Below, piece after piece: positions 52,308-60,805 of a DNA stretch of 64,000 nucleotides. The notes beneath the pieces were generated by a model. It was not told the origin of the DNA, did not search any database, and saw only the letters and a program-made list of their open reading frames with translations. Within the stretch, counting starts at the first letter, position 1. Each line of letters opens with the position of its first letter. Made by a program: the position numbers and the translations under genes. The stretch lies in the NCBI GenBank assembly GCA_964579825.1, contig CAZOHT010000021.1:1-64000 (forward strand), in the 5' to 3' direction. This DNA is from SPCO01 sp964579825 (GTDB taxonomy: Bacteria > Chloroflexota > Limnocylindria > Limnocylindrales > CSP1-4).

Positions 52308-53081
52308 ATGACCGAGGTTTCAGGCACGCTGGCCGGCCAGGTCGCGATCGTCACGGGGGTGACCGCCGGGATCGGGCGGGCCTGTGTGGAGTCCCTGCTG
52401 CTGGCCGGCGCGTCGGTGGTCGGGATGGCGCGGCGTGAGACGGTCGGCCGCGACCTCGAGGCCGCGTATCGGGATCGCGGATCGCCTTTTCGGTTCGTGG
52501 CCGGCGACGTCGCGATCAGCCAGGATCCCCAGCGCCTGGTCGATGCGGCGATCGGGTCGTTCGGCCGCCTGGACATCGTGGTGAACAATGCCGCGATCCT
52601 CGACATCCATAGTCTCGAGGAGTGCCCGGAAGACTGCTGGGACAACGTCCTCGCGACGAACCTCAAGTCCGTCTATCTCGTGAGTCGGGCGGCGATCCCC
52701 CACCTGCGGGCGGCGGGCGGCGGGACGATCATCAACATGTCGTCCGTCCATGCGGTCCAGACGATGGAGCGGGTCGCCGCGTACGCCGCGAGCAAGGGCG
52801 CCATCGTCGCCCTCTCGCGCCAGATGGCGCTCGACCTGGCCAAGGATCGGATCCGGGTGATCCCGATCGTCATCGGCGGGGTCGATACGCGCATGACGGC
52901 CGACCACCTGGCGGCCCTCGGGGGCGAGTTGACCGTGAGCCACGATGAGACCGTCATCGGGCGCATCGCCCAACCTCGTGAGATCGCCGAGGCCGTGGTC
53001 CTGTTGGCGTCCCCCGCGGCGTCCTTCATCAACGGGAACCCGATCCCCGTCGACGGCGGCATGTTGGCGCGCCTCTGGTGA
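52308..53081 (+). CDS. Short-chain dehydrogenase/reductase (copy 1)
   Basis: 257-residue classical SDR with a strong GGAGG site before ATG 52308. Cofactor motif TGVTAGIGRA, NNAAI, catalytic Ser in INMSSVHAV and YAASK for Tyr/Lys, and a C-terminal NPIPVDGGM. It is last in the transporter operon and probably oxidises or reduces a hydroxyl of the imported compound. NAD or NADP preference is not clear (GMARRETVG after strand 2 suggests NADP). Confidence 0.92.
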   Translation: MTEVSGTLAGQVAIVTGVTAGIGRACVESLLLAGASVVGMARRETVGRDLEAAYRDRGSPFRFVAGDVAISQDPQRLVDAAIGSFGRLDIVVNNAAILDIHSLEECPEDCWDNVLATNLKSVYLVSRAAIPHLRAAGGGTIINMSSVHAVQTMERVAAYAASKGAIVALSRQMALDLAKDRIRVIPIVIGGVDTRMTADHLAALGGELTVSHDETVIGRIAQPREIAEAVVLLASPAASFINGNPIPVDGGMLARLW

Positions 53082-53099
53082 CCGGTCGTCGCGGTCGCC

Positions 53100-55064
53100 T
53101 CAGCTGAGCGTCGACCGTCCCTGTGTGCGGCCGATCAGGTCCACCACCTCCGCGGCTTCGTGGGTGGCCGCATAGACATCGCGCGGCCTGGACGCATCCC
53201 CGATCACGTGGACCCGAGCGCGGCCGGCAGCGGCTGACAGGGCGTCGCCCAGGTCGGTCCGTGCGACTCGACCGCCCACGATCAGGGCCTCGACGTCCTC
53301 GACCCATGCGATCGATCCGTGGAGCTGGTGGCCGATCCGACCGTCCTCGATGACCTCGACCGTCGATTCCGGGTGTAGATGGGCGGTGGGCTGCGATCCC
53401 AGGAGGTTCAGCAGGATGTCGCGGCCCGGCGACAGCCGATCGGCCGCGAATCTGGCCGCCGCGTCGAACAGGTGGACCTCGACCCCGAGTCGCGCCAGGT
53501 AGAGCCCGACACCACAGTCCACGGCCGCGGCGCCAAGGATCGCGACGGCGCCCGTCCATCGGTCGATGGGCCGGTCCATCGCCGAGAAGACATCGAACCG
53601 GGGGATCGTCGGCGCGGGAGGCCAGCTGTCCACACCGGGGCCAGCGCCGGTCGCGATGATGATCTCGTCGGCGCCGACGGCCATCAGGTCGGCGAGCGTC
53701 GCTTCCGATCCGACTCGGACGTCGACTCCCGCCGATCGGACCTGCCGTTCGAGGTACGTGATGAGCTGTCCGTAATCACTCGCCAGGCGCGAGGAGTAGC
53801 GGATCTGCCCGCCCAGCACGTCGGCCTGCTCATACAGCGTGACCGACGCTCCCTGCCGGGCCAGGAGCCTGGCGGCATGCAACCCCGCGGGCCCACCGCC
53901 GACGACGACCGCGCGTCCGCGAACGGGCGGCGCCGCGCGTCGACGGGCTTCGTAGGTCGAATCGGGATTCGCCGCGCAGCCGGCCGGGACGTTCGCCTCG
54001 AGCAGGTTGGTGCATTGGTGACACGCCATGCAGGGCAGGATGTCGGCCGGCCGCTGTTCTCGGATCTTCCGAACGTAGTGGGGGTCGGCGTGGAACGCCC
54101 GAGACATCGAGATGAAGTCGATGCCGTGCTTGAGCATGACCGCCTCGGCCAGTGCCGGGTCATTCAATCGCTGGGTGACCGAGACCGGTACAGCGTCCCC
54201 GACGACCGACTTGATCCGGGCCGCGTCGTCGACGAACCCGCCTCGTGGCACCTCCGGTCCTTGGATGATCTTCGTCGAGCTCTCGTAGATCCCGCCCGAG
54301 ACGTCGATCAGGTCGATGCCGGCGTCGACCAGCCGACTCGCGAAGGCGGACGTGTCCTCGATGGTGAGGCCGCCATCGACGTATTCCGTCGCACTCAGCC
54401 GATAGCCGATGGGATACGACTCCCCGGTCACGGAACGGACGGCCGCCAGGACTTCGAGGGGAAACCGCGATCTCGCCTCGGCGGAGCCGCCGTATTCGTC
54501 CGTACGGTGGTTACTGAACGGCGAGAGGAAGCTTCCGAGCAGATACCCATGTGCACCGTGGAGGTGGATCATGTCGATGCCGGCCTCCACGGCGCGACGC
54601 GCCGCGTCGGCGAAGGACTGGACCATGTCGGCGATCTCGAGCGTGGTCATCGCCCGTGGGGTCGGGCGGGGGTCGAGCACCGCGCACGGGATCGCCGATG
54701 GCGCGAGTGGCTGATGCTGGCTCGCGATGGCCGGTGTCTGCCGGCCACCGAAGTAGAGCTCCAGCCCGAGGCGCCCGCCCTCCGCGTGGACGGCTTCGGC
54801 GAGCCGGGTCAGCCCGGGGATGACGTGGTCGCCATGGCAGCCGAGCTGGTGAAGGTGGCCGAGGCCGCGGGCGTCGACATAGGTCGACTCCACCATGAGC
54901 AGGCTCGCGCCGCCTCGAGCCCGCTCGACCAGATAGTCGATGTATCGCGGCGTGATCGATCCGTCTCGGTTGGCCAGACCGCGCTCCATCGGCCCGGTGA
55001 TGATCCGGTTTCGAAGGGTCATCCCATTGATGCGGCCCTCGCGGAGCAGGGCTTCGAACGCCAT
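53100..55064 (-). CDS. OYE-type flavin/iron-sulfur oxidoreductase (2,4-dienoyl-CoA reductase / trimethylamine dehydrogenase family)
   Basis: 654-residue two-domain enzyme. N-terminal FMN barrel (1-~340): LRNRIITGPMERGLANRDG, DMIHLHGAHGYLLGSFLSPF and NHRTDEYGGS, all diagnostic of the Old Yellow Enzyme family. A 4Fe-4S cluster motif, CMACHQCTN followed by GCAANP, lies near residue 345. The C-terminal half is a pyridine-nucleotide-disulfide-type FAD/NAD domain with VVVGGGPAGLHAARLLA near 390 and ILGAAAVDCGVGLYLA near 515. Members reduce enones or demethylate amines; here the substrate is unknown. The ATG at 55064 starts at the conserved block. It follows the cyclase-family gene by 49 bases. Confidence 0.9.
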   Translation of the reverse strand: MAFEALLREGRINGMTLRNRIITGPMERGLANRDGSITPRYIDYLVERARGGASLLMVESTYVDARGLGHLHQLGCHGDHVIPGLTRLAEAVHAEGGRLGLELYFGGRQTPAIASQHQPLAPSAIPCAVLDPRPTPRAMTTLEIADMVQSFADAARRAVEAGIDMIHLHGAHGYLLGSFLSPFSNHRTDEYGGSAEARSRFPLEVLAAVRSVTGESYPIGYRLSATEYVDGGLTIEDTSAFASRLVDAGIDLIDVSGGIYESSTKIIQGPEVPRGGFVDDAARIKSVVGDAVPVSVTQRLNDPALAEAVMLKHGIDFISMSRAFHADPHYVRKIREQRPADILPCMACHQCTNLLEANVPAGCAANPDSTYEARRRAAPPVRGRAVVVGGGPAGLHAARLLARQGASVTLYEQADVLGGQIRYSSRLASDYGQLITYLERQVRSAGVDVRVGSEATLADLMAVGADEIIIATGAGPGVDSWPPAPTIPRFDVFSAMDRPIDRWTGAVAILGAAAVDCGVGLYLARLGVEVHLFDAAARFAADRLSPGRDILLNLLGSQPTAHLHPESTVEVIEDGRIGHQLHGSIAWVEDVEALIVGGRVARTDLGDALSAAAGRARVHVIGDASRPRDVYAATHEAAEVVDLIGRTQGRSTLS

Positions 55065-55113
55065 GGTCAGGCCCGCCCGTCCGGGTCGCCTGGACCAGCG
55101 CTGCCGGAACGGT

Positions 55114-55998
55114 TCACAGGACGGCGAGCGGATTGACGGCCGACCCGGTACCCCCGCGGATGGGCAGCGGCGCACAGATGAACAGGAAGGTGGCCTGATC
55201 ATGCTCCGTACACGTCTCAGCGAGCGGTTCGACCATCGGCGCGTCCACTAGCGCAAGACCCATCCCGGCCAGCCCGATCTGATGGAGGGGCATGTCGAGG
55301 TCGCCGGTCGACGGGAACGACTCGATGCAATCGCCGGCGTACACGGCGACATCGCGCTCCCGCATCCAGGTCACACACGACGCATCCAGACCCGTCCGGC
55401 GCACGTTGGACAGGAAGTCGGACTCGGGCTGTCGCTCGATCCCCGTCCGGACGACGACCGCATCGCCGGGCAGGACGGTGACGCCGGCCCGTGCGGCCGC
55501 GAGCTCGAGGTCCCCGGAGGTCACGACATCCGACGGTTCGAGATGAGGCACCGAACGGACGCCGGCGACATCGAGGAGGACCCCCCGAGTCACGATGCCC
55601 CCGGCCAGAGCGGCTACGTCGCCGAACGTGAGCCCATCCGGTGCGACGATGTCCTCGGCCCGGCGCCCGTTGTAGACCCGACCCTCGTAGTAGACGTGCC
55701 CTGGGGCATCGACATGTGTGATCGCGAGGCCGTGCGGCGCGATCTCGACCGAATCGAGCGCACCGTTCGGGACGTGCTGCTGATACAGCATCCGTTGGGC
55801 GACCCGCGCCGGCGCGGGCAGGGCCCGATCGGGCACGAGCTCCCGACCCATCGACACGACGATCCCTCGTCGGACGGCGGCGATCCCACGCAGGACGGCA
55901 TCGCTCGTGATCAGGTTGAGCGTCCCTCGCTCATCATCCGGCCCCCACCGACCCTCGTTCGACAGGCGATCGAACAGGGACTCACCTCCGAACGGCAT
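55114..55998 (-). CDS. Cyclase-family (kynurenine-formamidase-like) metal hydrolase
   Basis: 294-residue cyclase-family protein. The metal-binding signature HxxTHxDxPxH appears as HGLAITHVDAPGHVY near residues 88-102, and the second part GIVTRGVLLDVAGV followed by GDAVVVRTG is typical of the fold. Relatives hydrolyse N-formylkynurenine, cyclic amides or lactone-like rings. WGPDDERGTLNLITSDAV near the N-terminus places it in the group annotated as cyclase family protein. First gene of a minus-strand pair with the flavin oxidoreductase, divergent from hydroxyacid dehydrogenase copy 2. Confidence 0.87.
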   Translation of the reverse strand: MPFGGESLFDRLSNEGRWGPDDERGTLNLITSDAVLRGIAAVRRGIVVSMGRELVPDRALPAPARVAQRMLYQQHVPNGALDSVEIAPHGLAITHVDAPGHVYYEGRVYNGRRAEDIVAPDGLTFGDVAALAGGIVTRGVLLDVAGVRSVPHLEPSDVVTSGDLELAAARAGVTVLPGDAVVVRTGIERQPESDFLSNVRRTGLDASCVTWMRERDVAVYAGDCIESFPSTGDLDMPLHQIGLAGMGLALVDAPMVEPLAETCTEHDQATFLFICAPLPIRGGTGSAVNPLAVL

Positions 55999-56069
55999 CT
56001 GGCGTTCCCTCCGATCTCAGGATCGAGCCGGCCACACGGCTCGGTGGCGCGATGGTGATGATATCCTGT

Positions 56070-56082
56070 TGTATGATAATTA
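56070..56082 (+). promoter_or_regulatory. Candidate GntR operator, site 5
   Basis: TGTATGATAATTA lies in the divergent spacer between the cyclase-family gene and hydroxyacid dehydrogenase copy 2, 28 bases before the latter. Nine or ten of 13 positions fit the best sites. It also contains TATGAT, so it may be or overlap a -10. Confidence 0.4.
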
Positions 56083-56109
56083 TAGCCTCGATATGCAGGG
56101 GAGGGGTTG

Positions 56110-57102
56110 ATGACCGGCGTTCGTGACGGGATCGGCCGCCCGTACGCCTTCTGGTCAGAACGTCAGGTGCCCTCGAGCGCCCGTTCGGTGCTGGACCAGC
56201 GAGCCATCCTGATCGGTTCCTCTGACACCGAACCCGACGACCCATTGGCATCGATCGGGGATGCCGTGGCCATCATCGCCTCTGCGCGGATCACATACGA
56301 CGCGGCCCTGATGGATCGAGCCCCGTCGTTGCGCGTGATCTCGCGCACCGGGACCGGCACGGACAACATCGACGTGGCCGAGGCGACCGCGAGGGGCATC
56401 GTCGTGTGCAACGTGCCGGATGGACCCACGACGTCGACCGCCGAGCACACCCTCGCCCTCCTCCTGGCCGTCGCGAAGCGTCTGAAGTCGGCGGAGGCCG
56501 TCCTCGCGGACGGTCGGTTCGACGTGTTCAACGAGCACGACGCGCTGGAACTCCACGGACGCGTCCTGGGGCTGGTCGGGATCGGATCGATCGGCCGCCT
56601 GGTCGCGCGGTACGGCCGTGCGTTCGGCATGTCTGTCATCGCCTACGACCCTTTCGTCGAGGACGACATCATCCAGGGGCTCGATGTCGAGCCGTGTCCA
56701 AGCCTGCTTGACCTCCTCGGACGGGCCGAGGTCGTGAGTCTCCACGCACCGTTGTCATCCGTCACCCGCCACATGATCAATCGAACCACCCTTGCCTCCA
56801 TGCGGGACGGGGCGATCCTGGTCAACACCGCACGCGGCGGCCTCATCGACGAGGATGCGCTCGCGGATGCTCTCGACGCCGGTCGCCTCCGCGGCGTCGG
56901 CATCGACGTCTTCGACCCGGAGCCGCCGACGCTGCCGAGCCGGTTGCTCGGCCGCTTCGATGTCGTCGCCACGCCCCACGTGGCCGCGGCGACCGGTGCG
57001 GCACGAGCTCGGCTCTGGCACACCGCCATCATCCAGGCCCTGCAGGTCCTGGACGGCGACGTGCCGGACCACGTCGTCAACCCGGCGACCGTTCGGGCCT
57101 GA
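56110..57102 (+). CDS. D-isomer-specific 2-hydroxyacid dehydrogenase (copy 2)
   Basis: 330-residue SerA-family dehydrogenase. The start is ATG 56110 after GGGGAGGGG; a TTG one codon earlier is possible. Motifs: LRVISRTGTGTDNIDVAEATA, Rossmann GLVGIGSIGRLVARYG, catalytic Arg in VNTARGGLIDE, Glu in VFDPEPPT and His in ATPHVAAAT. It equals copy 1 in length but diverges in sequence and keeps a canonical FDPEPP where copy 1 has FVAEPAT. It is transcribed alone, divergent from the cyclase pair. Confidence 0.9.
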   Translation: MTGVRDGIGRPYAFWSERQVPSSARSVLDQRAILIGSSDTEPDDPLASIGDAVAIIASARITYDAALMDRAPSLRVISRTGTGTDNIDVAEATARGIVVCNVPDGPTTSTAEHTLALLLAVAKRLKSAEAVLADGRFDVFNEHDALELHGRVLGLVGIGSIGRLVARYGRAFGMSVIAYDPFVEDDIIQGLDVEPCPSLLDLLGRAEVVSLHAPLSSVTRHMINRTTLASMRDGAILVNTARGGLIDEDALADALDAGRLRGVGIDVFDPEPPTLPSRLLGRFDVVATPHVAAATGAARARLWHTAIIQALQVLDGDVPDHVVNPATVRA

Positions 57103-57150
57103 CCGGCGGTACCGACTCGACACCCGCCACGTCCGCCCGCAGCGGCGTGC

Positions 57151-57912
57151 TCAGGCGATGATCAGCTCACCGCCATGGATGTCGACGTTGGCGCCCGTGA
57201 TGTAGGCAGCCTCGTCCGACGCGAGGAAGCAGACGAGCGCGGCGATCTCGTCTGGTCGAGCCAGGCGCGCCATCGGGATCGCCGCGATCACCTGTTCGAG
57301 CCGCTCCGGACCAGTGGATCCGCGCACCATCGGCGTATCGACGATGCCGGGCGAGATCGCATTGACGGTGATCCTATCGCGCGCCCACTCGCGCGCTAGG
57401 TGGCGCGTCAAGCCGAGGATTCCCGCCTTGGCGGCGGTGTAGTGCACCCCGCCCAGGGTGCTCGTCGCCCGCCCGGCCATCGACGCCACGTTGACGATCC
57501 GTCCGTGTCCACTGTCGCGTAGGGCCTGAAAGGCGGCCTGCGCGCACAGGAACGACCCGGTCAGGTTCGCGTCGACCACGAGACGCCACTCGTCGGCCGA
57601 GACCTCCGCCGCCGGCGTGGACCGCAGCAGGCCGGCGTTGTTCACGAGGATGTCCACCCGTCCGAACGCCCGGGTCGTCGCGTCCGCCATCGTCGCCGCG
57701 TCCTCGGGTCGCGTGACGTCGACATGGATCGCCGATGCCCGCCCGCCCGCGGCCTCGATGGCGGCAACGCTTTCGGCCGCCGCCTGATCGTCGAGGTCGG
57801 CGATGACGACCGTCGCTCCGTCCGACGCCGCTCGCTCCGCGATCGCGCGCCCGATGCCGCGACCTCCGCCCGTCACGATGGCCACTCGTCCTTCGAACCG
57901 ACCGTCACCCAC
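57151..57912 (-). CDS. Short-chain dehydrogenase/reductase (copy 2)
   Basis: 253-residue classical SDR of the 3-oxoacyl-reductase-like type: TGGGRGIGRAIAERA, VIADLDD (Asp favouring NAD), NNAGLL, catalytic Ser in NVASMAGRA, YTAAKAGI for Tyr/Lys, and VNAISPGIVDTPM. It ends NVDIHGGELIIA. It lies 102 bases after the D-aminoacylase-like gene on the same strand and likely belongs to that operon. Confidence 0.92.
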   Translation of the reverse strand: MGDGRFEGRVAIVTGGGRGIGRAIAERAASDGATVVIADLDDQAAAESVAAIEAAGGRASAIHVDVTRPEDAATMADATTRAFGRVDILVNNAGLLRSTPAAEVSADEWRLVVDANLTGSFLCAQAAFQALRDSGHGRIVNVASMAGRATSTLGGVHYTAAKAGILGLTRHLAREWARDRITVNAISPGIVDTPMVRGSTGPERLEQVIAAIPMARLARPDEIAALVCFLASDEAAYITGANVDIHGGELIIA

Positions 57913-58014
57913 GCTCGACCTCCGATCCTGCTGCCGGCCGCGCTCGCGGCCCCGACGATGCCCGACGAGGAGAGTCGGCCATGTGCGCCGTCGCGGGCCG
58001 CCACCGCAGATCCG

Positions 58015-59583
58015 TCATCGAGCGCCACGGGATGCGACGACGATGCCGGGCCGAGCCGACGTCGGCGCGCCGTCTCGTGCGACGACGACGCCGTTGACCA
58101 ACACGGCGTCGATCCCGGTCGCGGGTCCTCTTGGGGCCTCCCAGGTCGCCGTCGCGCCGACGTGTTCGGCGTCGAAGACCACCAGGTCGCCTGCCAGGCC
58201 CTCGGTCACGCGACCACGGTCGTGGATCCGGAACCGCTCCGCCGGGAGGCCGCTCATCAGATGGACGGCCCGTTCGAGGCTGACCAGGCCGCGGTCGCGG
58301 ACGAAGGAGCCGAGGACCTGGGCGAAACACCCGTAGCCCCGTGGGTGCGGGCGGGCGCCGTGGTAGAAGCCATCGCTCGCGACCATGAAGGCGGGATGGG
58401 CCAGGGTCCGCCGGACCAGGGTCTCGAATACGTCTGCCGAGGTCCCCCGGCGGAAGACGAGCGTCGCATCGGGCGACTCCTCGACGATCAGCGCGACAGC
58501 GGTCTCCCCGATCCCCCGACCACGTTCGGCCGCCACGTCGCCGATGGACATGCCGATGTAGCGGCCCGTACGGGTGTTCGAGAAGTACTCGGTCCCTCCT
58601 GCGGCATGCGTGGCCGCGATCTTCGCTTCGATGGTCGCGGCGACCAGGCGTCGGTGCGCCGGGTCATCGCGGATCCGATCCACGGTCGCCTCGGATCCGC
58701 CGATCTGCATCTCGGGTGGCAACCACACGAGCAGGTGGCTCGATCCGGCCGGATAGAGGTACCAGTCGATGCCGAGATCGACGCCGGCCGCCCGTGCCTC
58801 CTCGAGCCATCGGTCGGTGTCATCGTCGACCGACTCGTGCGAGATCCGGATCGGGATCCCGGCCGTCCGGCCGATCTCGATCATCTCGGTATAGGCTGCG
58901 GCCGTCCCGAGGGCGTTGTACCGGATGTGTGCGGCGAGCACGCCGTCGTACTCGCGAACGACGCGGGCCAACTCGGTCAACTCGGTCGTATCGGCACTGG
59001 CCGCCGGCTGGTAGTCCAGGCCGGTATTGATGCCGACCGCACCGACATCCATCCAGTCCCGGGTGATCGCGCGCATCCGGTCCATCTCATGGGCGCGTGG
59101 TCGACGGTCGTCCCAGCCCATCACGGCGAATCGGATGGCCTGATGGGGAGCCATCAGCACGAGGTTGACCGGGATGGTCCCATCAAAGCCCTCGAGGTAC
59201 GTGTCGATCGTGGGGTACGCCGGTCGAAGGTCGGAACGGCCGTAGGCGAACGCCTGCGCGCGCCATAACTCGGCGCACCGGTCTGGCGGCAGCGGTGCCC
59301 ACCCGAATCCATCCGGACCCGTCAGATGCGTGGTCACGCCCTGCAGTACCGAGCCCCAGATCTCCCCGTTGCCCCGTAGCGCGGTTTCGGAGTGGACGTG
59401 GGCATCGATGAATCCCGGTGCCACGATCCTCCCCGCCGCCTCGATGACGGTCGCCGCTCGGACCTCCGGCATCGCACCGACCGCGGCGATCCTGCCGTCT
59501 CGGATCCCCACGTCGGCGCGGAATATCGGCTGTCCGGTGCCATCGGCGACCAGGCCACCGCGGATCAGGACATCGACATCCAT
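58015..59583 (-). CDS. D-aminoacylase-like (N-acyl-D-amino-acid deacylase) amidohydrolase
   Basis: 522-residue amidohydrolase of the D-aminoacylase family, which removes acyl groups from N-acyl-D-amino acids. Metal-site candidates: IDAHVHSE (~57), AAHIRYNALG, IRISHESVDDD and MVASDGFYHG (Asp). The usual bridging Cys in the GNCG block is replaced (LTGPDGFGWAP, ~90), so an Asp or another residue must substitute if two metals bind. The family C-terminal block HPRGYGCFAQVLGSFVRD is intact. It starts one base after the stop of the PLP-enzyme gene; the two are coupled. Confidence 0.88.
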   Translation of the reverse strand: MDVDVLIRGGLVADGTGQPIFRADVGIRDGRIAAVGAMPEVRAATVIEAAGRIVAPGFIDAHVHSETALRGNGEIWGSVLQGVTTHLTGPDGFGWAPLPPDRCAELWRAQAFAYGRSDLRPAYPTIDTYLEGFDGTIPVNLVLMAPHQAIRFAVMGWDDRRPRAHEMDRMRAITRDWMDVGAVGINTGLDYQPAASADTTELTELARVVREYDGVLAAHIRYNALGTAAAYTEMIEIGRTAGIPIRISHESVDDDTDRWLEEARAAGVDLGIDWYLYPAGSSHLLVWLPPEMQIGGSEATVDRIRDDPAHRRLVAATIEAKIAATHAAGGTEYFSNTRTGRYIGMSIGDVAAERGRGIGETAVALIVEESPDATLVFRRGTSADVFETLVRRTLAHPAFMVASDGFYHGARPHPRGYGCFAQVLGSFVRDRGLVSLERAVHLMSGLPAERFRIHDRGRVTEGLAGDLVVFDAEHVGATATWEAPRGPATGIDAVLVNGVVVARDGAPTSARPGIVVASRGAR

Positions 59584-59584
59584 G

Positions 59585-60715
59585 TCAGGTCAGTCGTCCA
59601 CGTCCCAGGAGTGGGATGACCGTCTCGACGACCCCGTCACGCATGCCGATGAAGGCGTCGTGTCTGAACGTCGTCGTGTCGTGATAGTCCGGGATGACCT
59701 CCAGGACATCGCCGAGCTGGACCGGTCGGCCATCCGTCGACTGGATCCAGACGCCATGCTCGGCCGACAGGTAGTCGAGGGTGAGGCCAGGATGCCCGAG
59801 CACCGGCCCACGCCAGTCATCCTTGGCCGACAGCGCCTTGAACCCGGCATCGGTGATGACCCGTTCCGGCGTCGGTAGGCTGGTGACCGTCGTCATGATC
59901 GTCAGGGCGTACTCGAAGCCGAGTTCGCCGAGGTGGCACTGGTCGCCGTAGAACGTGTCCATGAAGCACGCCCCGCCCGCCTGGACTTCGGTCAAGCCAT
60001 CGATCGCCGCCGCGAACATATGGTTGCCCGAACCGCCGCCGCTGACGATCTCGACAGGCATGCCGTCCGCTTCCATGAGCGTCCGCGACTCCTGGAGACC
60101 CGCGATCGCCTGGCTCGTCAACGCTCGCTTCGCCTCGGCCGGCCAGGCCGTCAACGTGTGCCCTTCATAGCCCATGATCCCGGCCAGCCGGACCCCGTCG
60201 GCGCGATTGATGGCACGGGCGAGCTCCAGCGCCGGAGCGCCCGGATCGACCCCGGTCCGATCCATACCCACGTTGATGTCGACCAGCATCGGCAGGACGA
60301 CACCGGCGGCCGCCCCGACGTCCGACGCAAGGTCGACATGGAATCGGTCGTCGGCGCAGATCAGGACCTCCGCGCGAGTCTCCAAGCGCGCGGCCCGCTC
60401 GACCTTGGCTCGGGTCGCCAGCTCATTGGCGATAAGCACGCTCGGGATCCCGCCGTCGACCATCACCTCGGCCTCCGAGACCTTGGCGCAGGTCACGCCG
60501 ATCGCGCCGATGTCCATCTGGCGCCGGGCGATCCAGGGCGACTTGTGCCCTTTCGAGTGCGGCCGCCACGTCTTCCCACCGGCCGCGATGGCCCCATGCA
60601 AGCGCGCCGCGTTGGCTTCGAACCGGTCGAGATCGAGCAGCAGGACGGGCGTGTCGAGGTCGGCCTTGGGCCGCCCGATGAGCGACTCCAACTCGGTGGT
60701 ATCGGACGTTGCCAC
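59585..60715 (-). CDS. D-threonine aldolase / D-serine dehydratase-like PLP enzyme (fold type III)
   Basis: 376-residue alanine-racemase-fold PLP enzyme starting at a GTG (60715) with GGAG upstream. The PLP Lys lies in WRPHSKGHKSP near residue 52. VLPMLVDINVGMDRTGV, GIMGYEGH and VEIVSGGGSGNHMFAA complete the barrel. The C-terminal beta domain ends with LSAEHGVWIQ and VLEVIPDYHDTTTF; the usual metal motif (His-x-Cys/Asp after PN) is shifted to YHD, so metal dependence is uncertain. It probably acts on a D-3-hydroxyamino acid, consistent with the deacylase gene one base downstream. Confidence 0.87.
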   Translation of the reverse strand: MATSDTTELESLIGRPKADLDTPVLLLDLDRFEANAARLHGAIAAGGKTWRPHSKGHKSPWIARRQMDIGAIGVTCAKVSEAEVMVDGGIPSVLIANELATRAKVERAARLETRAEVLICADDRFHVDLASDVGAAAGVVLPMLVDINVGMDRTGVDPGAPALELARAINRADGVRLAGIMGYEGHTLTAWPAEAKRALTSQAIAGLQESRTLMEADGMPVEIVSGGGSGNHMFAAAIDGLTEVQAGGACFMDTFYGDQCHLGELGFEYALTIMTTVTSLPTPERVITDAGFKALSAKDDWRGPVLGHPGLTLDYLSAEHGVWIQSTDGRPVQLGDVLEVIPDYHDTTTFRHDAFIGMRDGVVETVIPLLGRGRLT

Positions 60716-60768
60716 AGGTCTCCAGGCGGACGGCGGACGGGGCCGGGACACGGTCGTGCGCGGTGAGT

Positions 60769-60784
60769 TGTAGATTATCCTACA
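60769..60784 (-). promoter_or_regulatory. Candidate GntR operator, site 6
   Basis: Minus-strand TGTAGGATAATCT (60784-60772) within TGTAG-N6-CTACA (60769-60784), a perfect inverted repeat. It sits in the divergent spacer between the PLP-enzyme operon and the BNR protein gene, 22 bases before the latter. Confidence 0.55.
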
Positions 60785-60805
60785 TTCAGTCGCGTAGGAG
60801 GGTCG

